Assembly (NCBI RefSeq): GCF_025151995.1
Contig: NZ_CP102290.1
Coordinates: 3,720,001 to 3,784,000 of the forward strand
DNA: 64,000 bases
Reading direction: 5' to 3'
Source of the DNA: Ruminococcus gauvreauii
Lineage (GTDB): Bacteria; Bacillota; Clostridia; Lachnospirales; Lachnospiraceae
Part shown: one piece after another, positions 42,761-50,346 of the stretch
How the letters are laid out: each line of letters opens with the position of its first letter
Position numbering within the stretch: the first letter of the stretch is position 1
Position numbers and translations under genes: made by a program
Notes under the pieces: model-generated
The model's input: only the letters and a program-made list of their open reading frames with translations
Database searches by the model: none
What the model was told of the DNA's origin: nothing

Positions 42761-42803
42761 GGGTTCATAATTCCAAATGACTGAGCATTATGAATCCCTT
42801 TTT
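42761..42803 (+). terminator. Partial terminator/attenuator between pilin and downstream genes
   Basis: Hairpin of 11 pairs (42761-42771 with 42787-42798, one bulged T), 15-base loop, followed by TTTTT at 42799-42803. The ATG of the next gene (42777) lies in the loop. It has the form of an intrinsic terminator placed 21 bases after the pilin stop. Confidence 0.72.
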
Positions 42804-43229
42804 CGCACCCTGAAATTCAGGCGCGCATGTAAGATCGCTCTGATCACATTGCTGATCTGCGCCGCAGTGATCGCACCGGCACTGTGGGTTTGGGACCAGT
42901 CCATACAGAAGCGTCAGACGCTGCGGGAAGCCAAGAACGTGGTGGAGAATATTCGGCTTCTGTCGATCCAGTATTACGGCCTCGGAGCGCCGTTTATGGA
43001 CAATTCCCGTCCGAGCGGAATGTCGAGGACGGCGGAAGAAGAGATACGGAGTTTTTCCGGGGCGGACGGGGACATACAGCTGATATCATGGAATACAAAT
43101 AAGAATTGTGTTGCCACCATGAATTATCAAAAAGGAAAATTTCTGGTACAGTACAGGTATGAAGAATCAGAAGATATTGCCACCTGGGACATTTACTGGA
43201 ACATTCATCAATACGATAATCAGGGATGA
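42777..43229 (+). CDS. Small single-pass membrane protein in the pilus operon
   Basis: 150 residues. Cytoplasmic N-terminus of about 17 residues, one membrane segment (CKIALITLLICAAVIAPALWVW, about 18-40), then a mixed extracytoplasmic part with NVVENIRLLSIQYYGLG resembling the helix that follows a pilin membrane segment. It lacks a prepilin cleavage site (no Gly before the helix, no Glu+5), so it is not a pilin by sequence. I do not recognise a family. Its ATG lies within the loop of the terminator-like hairpin, with AGGGGG 13 bases upstream, so translation may depend on that structure. A role in pilus assembly is inferred only from position. Confidence 0.65.
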   Translation: MTEHYESLFRTLKFRRACKIALITLLICAAVIAPALWVWDQSIQKRQTLREAKNVVENIRLLSIQYYGLGAPFMDNSRPSGMSRTAEEEIRSFSGADGDIQLISWNTNKNCVATMNYQKGKFLVQYRYEESEDIATWDIYWNIHQYDNQG

Positions 43230-43311
43230 TAAGGAAGGAATTCCATTTGGTGGACCGCCGGATGGGGTTCCTCTTTCTTTGCTCTGGCAAATAATCCCTG
43301 CGGGAGGAAGT

Positions 43312-44085
43312 ATGCTGCTGATTTTGTGTGAAGGTTTTCTGTGGGCGCTGCTCTTTATTCTGGGAGCCTGCATTTTTTCGTTTTTAAATGTTATTATTTA
43401 CAGGGTTCCGAGGGGGATGTCATTTGTCAGAGGCCATTCCGTCTGTCCGGCATGCGGACAGCGATTGCGGGCGGGAGACCTGATCCCGATATTCAGCTAT
43501 CTGTTTCTCAGGGGTAAGTGCAGATATTGCGGCAAAACGATCGGTTCCAGGGATACCTGGGTAGAACTTTTGGGCGGGGGATTGGCCCTCCTCAACTTTT
43601 ATCATTATGAAAATATCGAAACGGCAGTCACCGTATTTGCATTTTTCTGTGTGCTGACGGTGGTGGCGTTTCTTGATCTGGATACGATGGAGATTGAGGA
43701 CGGATGTTCTGCCGCCATCGTACTGACAGCAGCAGTATCTGTTATCACGATGCCGGGACTGTCCATAGTCAGCCGCCTGATCGGGGCAGCGGCGGTGAGC
43801 GTGCCGATGCTGGTCCTGACGCTTCTGATACCGGGAGCATTCGGCGGAGGGGACATCAAGCTGATGGCATCTTCCGGACTGTTTCTGGGCTGGAAGCTGA
43901 CGCTGGTATCCATGGCTGCCGCCGTGCTGTTCGGGGGAATCTACGGCATTTACCTGCTGGCAGCCAAAAAGAAGGAGCGGAAGGATCACTTTGCGTTCGG
44001 TCCGTTTCTATGTCTGGGGATGGTCCTGGGACTGCTGTACGGACAGCCGCTTATTGACTGGTATCTGGGCATGCTGGTATACTGA
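43312..44085 (+). CDS. pilD: Prepilin peptidase / N-methyltransferase
   Basis: 257-residue type IV prepilin peptidase. The N-terminal part has the zinc-binding pairs CPAC (about 46-49) and CRYC (about 70-73) typical of the methylase domain; the peptidase aspartates are in LDLDTMEIEDG (about 121-130) and FGGGDIKLMA (about 177-186, the GxGD signature). About seven or eight membrane helices. It cleaves the leader of the pilins in this locus and methylates their new N-termini. ATG 43312 follows GGGAGGAAG; a 51-codon-longer frame overlaps the preceding gene and lacks family similarity. Confidence 0.95.
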   Translation: MLLILCEGFLWALLFILGACIFSFLNVIIYRVPRGMSFVRGHSVCPACGQRLRAGDLIPIFSYLFLRGKCRYCGKTIGSRDTWVELLGGGLALLNFYHYENIETAVTVFAFFCVLTVVAFLDLDTMEIEDGCSAAIVLTAAVSVITMPGLSIVSRLIGAAAVSVPMLVLTLLIPGAFGGGDIKLMASSGLFLGWKLTLVSMAAAVLFGGIYGIYLLAAKKKERKDHFAFGPFLCLGMVLGLLYGQPLIDWYLGMLVY

Positions 44086-44126
44086 TACGAAGAACATTTT
44101 ATAAAAAATATGGGAGGTAGTACCTC

Positions 44127-45323
44127 ATGGCACAATATCGCTATCAGGCACAGACGATAGACGGAAAGAAGATAAAGGGCATCATGAATGCGGCGGATGA
44201 AGCAGATCTTCAGCTGCGCCTGCGGGAGGACGATGCCTTTTTGCTTTCTGCAAAACTCGTGGAGTCCGGCAAGAGGATGCAGCCGTTCAAACCGAAGGTG
44301 CTGGCTGACTTCTCCAGACAGCTTGGGACACTGACGGCGTCCGGTGTGACGCTGGTCCGGGCACTGAATATTATCGCTAACGGTGAGGCTGTCAAGCCGA
44401 AGGAAAAGACGATCTATGAAGACATGCTGCGTCAGCTGCGTCAGGGAATCGCATTGTCTGATGCGATGGAATCTCAGAACGGGGCGTTTCCTCCGCTGAT
44501 GGTCTATATGTTCCGCTCCGCGGAGAGCAGCGGCAACCTGGATCAGGTTGCGATGCAGATGGCGGTCAACTATGAGAAGGATCATCGGCTGAACACCAAG
44601 ATATCCAGTTCTCTCGTATACCCGAGGATTCTGGTGGTCCTGATCATCGGGGTGATCCTCATCCTGACGAAGTTTGTGCTTCCGCAGTTCCAGGAGCTGT
44701 TTGACCAGATGGAACAGCTTCCCGTGCCGACGATGATCCTGATGGCGATCAGTGATTTCATGCAGAAATTCTGGCTGCTGGTGATCGCGCTGCTGCTGGG
44801 ACTGTGGATCGGATTTAAAGCGCTGTTGCGGATCGACAGGATGCGCAGGCGATGGCACAGGATGCTGATTCACATGCCGCTGATCGGAAAGCTGCAGAAG
44901 GTCATCTGCACCTCACGGTTTGCTCGGACATTGAGCTTTTTGTATACGGCGGGAATACCGATCGTGCCGTCGCTGCAGATCGCCAGGAAGACGATAGGAA
45001 ATGATTACATAGACGCCCAGTTCGATGACGTGATTCCGCTGGTGCGGGCGGGAAACAATCTAAGCGACGGACTTGATATGGTGGATGGATTCGTGCGCAA
45101 GCTGGCGGACTCCATACGGGTCGGAGAGGAGACCGGTAAGCTGGATACGATGCTGATGTCCACGGCAGAATCCATGGAATACGATGCAGATATGGCAGTT
45201 ACCAAGATGGTCTCCTATGTGGAGCCGGTGATGCTGATTGTCCTAGGGATCATTGTCGCCTTCGTGATGGTGGCGGTGTTCAGCGCGCTGTACGGTTCCT
45301 ACGATGCGGTTGCGGGTATGTGA
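44127..45323 (+). CDS. pilC: Type IV pilus platform protein PilC (GspF family)
   Basis: 398 residues with two GspF domains (about 65-190 and 270-390), each with the pattern of cytoplasmic helices and a membrane segment; FSRQLGTLTASGVTLVRALNII and FARTLSFLYTAGIPIVPSLQIAR are the conserved starts of the two halves. The N-terminal YRYQAQTIDGKKIKGIMNA is usual for PilC. It forms the inner-membrane platform that couples the ATPases to pilin insertion. RBS GGGAGG. It lies directly between prepilin peptidase and the PilM-N fusion. Confidence 0.95.
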   Translation: MAQYRYQAQTIDGKKIKGIMNAADEADLQLRLREDDAFLLSAKLVESGKRMQPFKPKVLADFSRQLGTLTASGVTLVRALNIIANGEAVKPKEKTIYEDMLRQLRQGIALSDAMESQNGAFPPLMVYMFRSAESSGNLDQVAMQMAVNYEKDHRLNTKISSSLVYPRILVVLIIGVILILTKFVLPQFQELFDQMEQLPVPTMILMAISDFMQKFWLLVIALLLGLWIGFKALLRIDRMRRRWHRMLIHMPLIGKLQKVICTSRFARTLSFLYTAGIPIVPSLQIARKTIGNDYIDAQFDDVIPLVRAGNNLSDGLDMVDGFVRKLADSIRVGEETGKLDTMLMSTAESMEYDADMAVTKMVSYVEPVMLIVLGIIVAFVMVAVFSALYGSYDAVAGM

Positions 45324-45339
45324 CAGGGAGGAAACTGAC

Positions 45340-46812
45340 ATGTTAGTTGTATATTTATCAAACAGGTATATCCGTGTGGTGGCCGGAGAGAAGACAGGCG
45401 GGAAAGTACGTGCGTCCGGACTATATTACAGTGTGGATACGCAGGGATGCATTCTGAACGGCAGTGTCATGGACGAGGAAGGCTTTCTGGGGATCATAAA
45501 AGATCTGTGGGAGAGCAACGGGCTTGCCAGAAAAGGCATACATCTGGTCATTGACAGCACACAGTTTACGAGCCGTGTTCTGGATGTTCCGCTGCAGAAA
45601 CCCGCACAGACCATGCAGTTTTTAAGCCGTGAATTTACGGATGTGGGCAGGATCTCCAATCCGGTTTACGGATATTTTCCGCTACCGCGCCAGCGGGAAC
45701 ACAAGGCAAAGGCACATACGGTCTTTGCGACAGTGGTGAGCAGGGAGTTTATCAGTGGATATCAGGAGCTGTTCGGAAAGCTGGGCATCACGGTTGACAG
45801 TGTCGAGTGCGCCTCGGGGGCAATGATTCGGCTGCTGGGAATCCTGTCACAGGTGAATGATGCAAACGCCATTGTACAGTTTGTGGATGATATGACGCTG
45901 GTCAATGTGCTGCTGATCGAAGGGCGGTATGAGTATTCCAGCCATAACCGACTCTTCGCGGACCCGGGGACGCAGGCGTTCTGTGCGGAGGCGGCCCGGG
46001 CAGCGGGGAATATCCTGCAGTTTGCGAAGGCGCAGAAAATTCCGCAGAAGATCACGACGGTTTATATTGCCGGGATTTCGAGAGAAGAACAGGAATTTTA
46101 TCTTCAGAATATCAGTCAGATTGATCCGACGCTTGAGGTGGAAGAGCTGAGCGGGGGGACAGATGTGACGATCACTTCCGGGATGGGCAGGGACCGGACA
46201 TTTTCCAACTTTTCCCTGGCTATGGGCGGTCTCATTGAAACCGACGCCAGGACCAATATCATGAGCCAGATGAAAGTGAATGCCAGGAGAACGGAAGAAA
46301 GACGCAGACGGAACCGGCGACTGATACCGGCTGTGACAGCAGGCGCGATTCTCTGTGTGATCACGGCTGCGTTCGGCGCCTATACGCTGCTGCTTTCAAT
46401 GGAGCTGCAGAAAGAGCAGGAGTACAACAACAGCCCGGATGTGCTTGCGGCATGCAGTGAATATGAGGCGCTGAACCAGGAAATCTCTGCGATTGCGGGA
46501 CTGAGTCAGAGCCTTACCGGACTTCGGCAGAGTGTTCTGGCGTATCCGATGGTGAACAGCGCTGTGGAGGAGACGATTGCCGGCTGTGCCAGCGGGCTGG
46601 TATCCGCGGAGATCAGCAGTTATGACTCGAAGAGCGGCGTCATAAGTTTCGATACATCGGCGGGAAATGTGGAACAGATCAATCAGTTTATCCGGCTGCT
46701 CAGTGAACAGGATATCTTTGCGGCCGTGGACTATACGGGATATGCGCAGGATGCCCAGGGACAGTGGCAGGTAAAGGTAAACTGTACCATGGCGGACAGA
46801 CAGGAGGGATAA
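45340..46812 (+). CDS. PilM-PilN fusion protein (GspL-like)
   Basis: 490 residues. The N-terminal part (about 1-315) is an actin-like ATPase fold of the PilM type (VVYLSNRYIRVVAGEK; LVIDSTQFTSRVLDVPL; VQFVDDMTLVNVLLIEG; VYIAGISREEQEFY). A basic stretch RRTEERRRRNRR precedes a membrane helix (about 328-352), then an external domain (about 360-490) with a coiled start and an alpha/beta fold like PilN. In Gram-negative bacteria these are two proteins, PilM and PilN; the fused order equals GspL of type II secretion. ATG 45340 follows GGGAGG; the frame upstream overlaps pilC without similarity. Confidence 0.85.
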   Translation: MLVVYLSNRYIRVVAGEKTGGKVRASGLYYSVDTQGCILNGSVMDEEGFLGIIKDLWESNGLARKGIHLVIDSTQFTSRVLDVPLQKPAQTMQFLSREFTDVGRISNPVYGYFPLPRQREHKAKAHTVFATVVSREFISGYQELFGKLGITVDSVECASGAMIRLLGILSQVNDANAIVQFVDDMTLVNVLLIEGRYEYSSHNRLFADPGTQAFCAEAARAAGNILQFAKAQKIPQKITTVYIAGISREEQEFYLQNISQIDPTLEVEELSGGTDVTITSGMGRDRTFSNFSLAMGGLIETDARTNIMSQMKVNARRTEERRRRNRRLIPAVTAGAILCVITAAFGAYTLLLSMELQKEQEYNNSPDVLAACSEYEALNQEISAIAGLSQSLTGLRQSVLAYPMVNSAVEETIAGCASGLVSAEISSYDSKSGVISFDTSAGNVEQINQFIRLLSEQDIFAAVDYTGYAQDAQGQWQVKVNCTMADRQEG

Positions 46813-46816
46813 CGCG

Positions 46817-47548
46817 ATGCAGAAGCTGACAGAACGGGACAAAAAGCTGCTCATCTTTCTTGCTGTGTTCATAGTGGTCATCGGTATCGGGGCGGGCGTG
46901 CTGCTCCCCCTGATCCAGAAAAGCCAGGATCTCAGCAGTGAACTTGCAGATGCCAGGCTGGAGCGGCAGGAAAAAGAAATGAAGGTGGCGATGCTGCCAT
47001 CCATGCGGGAGAAAGAGAAACAGTTAAAAGAAAATCTTTCACAGGTTCAGCAGGAATTCTATGAAGTCATGCCCAGCATGGAGATCGATAAGATGCTCAC
47101 AGATCTGGCGCTTGCCAGAGGACTCCAGGTACAGGACCTGAATATCTCTCTTCCGCTGAAGGGACAGTATACAGAACTGATGGATTATACGGCGATGCTG
47201 AATCAGCAGGCCGCGGGCGCCGAAGACGAGAGTTCGTCCGGGCTGCTGGTATACAGCGGAGCCTGCACGGCTTCTGTCACGATGGTCATGACGGGGGAAC
47301 GTGTGAATCTGCAGGCGATGCTGGATGCGTGCGCCATCCAGGAACCGCGCCTGCGCATATCGAATTTTCAGTGGCAGAAAAATACGAGGGGGGAAACCGG
47401 CGGTTATACCCTTGCGGTCTCCATGGAGCTGTATATGTATGAGGATACCTCGCAGTATATGCAGGAGCTTTTGGAGCAGGATACAGACGAAGAAGGACAG
47501 GAAAATACTGAGAATACAGAGGAAGACCAGAACCCTGCAAATCAGTAA
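46817..47548 (+). CDS. PilO-like alignment protein
   Basis: 243 residues: short cytoplasmic start KLTERDKKLL, membrane helix (about 12-34), coiled coil (about 38-80), then a ferredoxin-like external domain ending near 220 and a strongly acidic Glu/Asp/Asn tail. Length, topology and position directly after a PilN-type domain match PilO, which dimerises with PilN in the inner-membrane assembly complex. Sequence similarity within this family is weak, so the call rests mainly on topology and order. It starts 4 bases after the PilM-N stop. Confidence 0.75.
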   Translation: MQKLTERDKKLLIFLAVFIVVIGIGAGVLLPLIQKSQDLSSELADARLERQEKEMKVAMLPSMREKEKQLKENLSQVQQEFYEVMPSMEIDKMLTDLALARGLQVQDLNISLPLKGQYTELMDYTAMLNQQAAGAEDESSSGLLVYSGACTASVTMVMTGERVNLQAMLDACAIQEPRLRISNFQWQKNTRGETGGYTLAVSMELYMYEDTSQYMQELLEQDTDEEGQENTENTEEDQNPANQ

Positions 47549-47557
47549 GAGGCAGTT

Positions 47558-49240
47558 ATGGAAAATAATATCAGAAACCTGAGGATAGGCGATGTTTTAA
47601 AAGAATATGGTTATGTGACGGATGAGCAGATCGACGAGGCGCTCGCATACCAGAAGGAGCACAGAGATCTCCGCCTTGGCGGCGCCCTGATTGAACTGGG
47701 ATACGTCAAGGAGGAACATGTGCTGGAGGCGCTTGCCGCGCGTCTTGCCATGCGCCGCGTCGAAATCTCGAATATTGACGTGGAAGTGGAGGCGGTAGAG
47801 ATGATTCCGCGTCCGCTGGCGGAAAAGTATGAGATGCTGGCAGTCCGGAAAAAAGAAGGCACGCTGACGGTCGTGCTGAACGATCCCATGAATTTTTACG
47901 GAATTGAAGATATCCATCAGCTGACCGGCATGCAGCTTGACATCTGTCTCAGTATGAGAGACAGTCTGTTAAAGGCGATTCAGTACTACTATACGGAAGT
48001 CGAAGCGAGGCAGGCGGCACAGGTTGCCAACAAGAGCTTTGAAGACCAGGATATGGAGGAGATCGAGATCGAGGAGGAGGGTGACAGCGACACGCCCGTC
48101 ATCAACCTGCTGAGCCGTCTGATCAACCGTGCCCACAGTACCAATGCGTCCGATATTCATATTGAGCCGTTTGAGCACAAGACGCTCGTGCGCATGCGTA
48201 TCGACGGCGTCATTGTGGAATACGTGACGCTTCAGAAGAGTCTCCATGCATCGCTGATCGCGCGCATCAAGATTCTGGGAGAGATGGATATTGCGGAGCG
48301 AAGGATTCCGCAGGACGGCCATTTCCGCCTGCGCGTGGAGGGAGAGTTTATCAACATCCGTGTGTCGGTGATCCCCACGGTATTCGGGGAAAAGGCGGTG
48401 CTGCGCCTTCTGAGCAGCAATGCGCATATCGATTATCCGTCTACGTTTGGCATGGAAGAGCCGGATTACTTAAAACTGAAGAGGATGCTGCAGTCTCCGA
48501 ACGGCATTATCTATTTTACCGGCCCGACCGGATCCGGAAAGACAACGACGCTCTATATGATCCTGGAGGAACTGTCGAAGAGGGCGGTGAACATCTCGAC
48601 GATCGAGGATCCGGTGGAGAAAAACCTGCCCAAGGTGAATCAGATGCAGGTGAACAATCAGGCGGGACTGACATTTGAGGCGGGGCTTCGCGCGCTATTG
48701 CGGCAGGACCCGGATATCATCATGGTAGGTGAGACGCGTGATGTGGAGACGGCGTCGATTTCCGTGCGTGCGGCGATCACGGGGCATCTTGTATTTTCAA
48801 CGTTACACACGAATAATGCGGCATCCTCCATTGTCCGTCTGGAAGACATGGGACTGATGCCTTACATGGTGTCAAGTTCGCTGACCGGGATCGTCGCGCA
48901 GAGGCTGATGCGCAAGGTCTGTCCGGACTGCTGCGAGGAAGTGCCGCCCACGGAAGAAGAGGTGATGATGCTGGGCGGAAGTACGGAGAGGATCAGGAGG
49001 GCGAACGGATGTCCGCTGTGCAATTACACAGGGTATCGGGGGCGGACGGCGATTCACGAGATACTGCTGATTGACCGGGAAGTACGGAAGATGATCATGG
49101 ACGGCGCATCCGTGGAAGCGATTCAAAACTATGCGGTAAGCAGTCAGGGCATGAAGACGCTGAAAGAGTGTGCCGTCGGCCTGGTAAAACAGGGAATCAC
49201 AACGATCGAGGAATTGCGCAAGGTGGCGTATTATGCCTGA
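47558..49240 (+). CDS. pilB: Pilus assembly ATPase PilB with MshEN-like N-terminus
   Basis: 560-residue GspE/PilB ATPase. N-terminal region (about 8-70) with two MshEN-type motifs, RIGDVLKEYG...ALAYQ and RLGGALIELG...ALAAR, which in MshE-like ATPases bind c-di-GMP. The motor domain has Walker A GPTGSGKT (322-329), an Asp box, a Walker B-like DPDIIMVGE (384-392), a His box FSTLHTNNA and a zinc tetracysteine (CPDC near 455, CPLC near 487). It drives pilin polymerisation. It lies before pilT, giving the extension/retraction pair in order. Confidence 0.95.
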   Translation: MENNIRNLRIGDVLKEYGYVTDEQIDEALAYQKEHRDLRLGGALIELGYVKEEHVLEALAARLAMRRVEISNIDVEVEAVEMIPRPLAEKYEMLAVRKKEGTLTVVLNDPMNFYGIEDIHQLTGMQLDICLSMRDSLLKAIQYYYTEVEARQAAQVANKSFEDQDMEEIEIEEEGDSDTPVINLLSRLINRAHSTNASDIHIEPFEHKTLVRMRIDGVIVEYVTLQKSLHASLIARIKILGEMDIAERRIPQDGHFRLRVEGEFINIRVSVIPTVFGEKAVLRLLSSNAHIDYPSTFGMEEPDYLKLKRMLQSPNGIIYFTGPTGSGKTTTLYMILEELSKRAVNISTIEDPVEKNLPKVNQMQVNNQAGLTFEAGLRALLRQDPDIIMVGETRDVETASISVRAAITGHLVFSTLHTNNAASSIVRLEDMGLMPYMVSSSLTGIVAQRLMRKVCPDCCEEVPPTEEEVMMLGGSTERIRRANGCPLCNYTGYRGRTAIHEILLIDREVRKMIMDGASVEAIQNYAVSSQGMKTLKECAVGLVKQGITTIEELRKVAYYA

Positions 49241-49280
49241 CAGACAGGAAAATTTATAAAAACAGGAGGCTGGCAGTGTT

Positions 49281-50330
49281 ATGTATGATATGGATCAGAT
49301 TATTCTAATGGCAAGACAGGAGGAGGCATCCGATGTCCATATATCGGCGGGTCTGCCGCTGGTATTTCGGGTTCACGGCGTTCTCATCCCGGCGCTCGCA
49401 CAGCCCGATGAGGAATCGGCGGAGGTGATGATCCGCGGACTGCTGAATGAACGGCAGTTAAAGGTGCTGGAGGAGGGACGTGACCTGGACTTTTCACTGC
49501 AGACATCGGACGGAAACCGTCAGAGGGTCAACGTGTTCCGGCAGCAGGGGAAACTCGCCGCGACGATCCGTCTGCTGAACAGCAGCATACCGACACTGGA
49601 ACAGCTGCATTTATCAAAAAAACTATATGAACTGGCGGAGGAACCGAGAGGGCTGATCCTTGTGACAGGACCCACTGGGAGCGGAAAGTCGACGACGCTT
49701 GCGTCCATGATCGAACACGTGAATCAGACACGTGCGGTGCATATCCTGACGATCGAGGATCCGGTGGAATATCACTATGACGGAAAGATGGCTCTGATCC
49801 ATCAGAGGGAGACCGGAAGGGATGTCGGGGATTTCGCATCGGCGCTGCGGAGCGCGCTGCGGGAGGATCCGGACATCATCATGGTAGGCGAGATGCGCGA
49901 TTATGAGACGATCATGGCCGCTCTGACAGCGGCTGAGACGGGGCACCTCGTACTGTCCACGCTCCACACCACCGGTGCAGCGCAGACGATCGACCGCGTG
50001 ATCGATGCCTGTCCGTCCGGCAGTCAGAATCAGGTGCGCACGCAGCTGGCAGGCGTGCTGAAGGGCGTGATCACGCAGTGCCTGATGCCGTCTGTAAACG
50101 GCGGCGGAAGGTTCGCGGCGACGGAAATTCTGCTGGGCACGGATGCGGTCGGGAATATGATCCGGGAAAATAAGAGCCATCAGCTGGCAAGTGTCATGCA
50201 GTCTAATGCTGCGGCAGGCATGCATACGCTGAATATGGATCTGGTCCGCATGGTGTCTGAGGGCAGGATTTCGAAGGAGACGGCATTCCAGTATACGAAT
50301 GACAGGCGGGACCTGGAACAATATTTTTAA
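49281..50330 (+). CDS. pilT: Pilus retraction ATPase PilT
   Basis: 349 residues of the PilT branch: SDVHISAGLPLVFRVHG at the N-terminus, Walker A GPTGSGKST (about 130-138), Walker B DPDIIMVGEMRD, His box LSTLHTTGAAQTIDR and the C-terminal retraction motif NMIRENKSHQL, the counterpart of AIRNLIRE. No zinc cysteines and no long N-terminal domain, as expected for PilT. Its presence predicts retractable pili and possibly twitching motility. It is preceded by AGGAGG (11 bases) and followed 16 bases later by the giant prepilin gene. Confidence 0.94.
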   Translation: MYDMDQIILMARQEEASDVHISAGLPLVFRVHGVLIPALAQPDEESAEVMIRGLLNERQLKVLEEGRDLDFSLQTSDGNRQRVNVFRQQGKLAATIRLLNSSIPTLEQLHLSKKLYELAEEPRGLILVTGPTGSGKSTTLASMIEHVNQTRAVHILTIEDPVEYHYDGKMALIHQRETGRDVGDFASALRSALREDPDIIMVGEMRDYETIMAALTAAETGHLVLSTLHTTGAAQTIDRVIDACPSGSQNQVRTQLAGVLKGVITQCLMPSVNGGGRFAATEILLGTDAVGNMIRENKSHQLASVMQSNAAAGMHTLNMDLVRMVSEGRISKETAFQYTNDRRDLEQYF

Positions 50331-50346
50331 GTAAAGTGAGAAATGT

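Noticed and set aside
43236..43272. Hairpin between the small membrane protein and prepilin peptidase genes
   Set aside because: The 10-pair stem includes two G-U pairs and lacks a clean T run; too weak to list.
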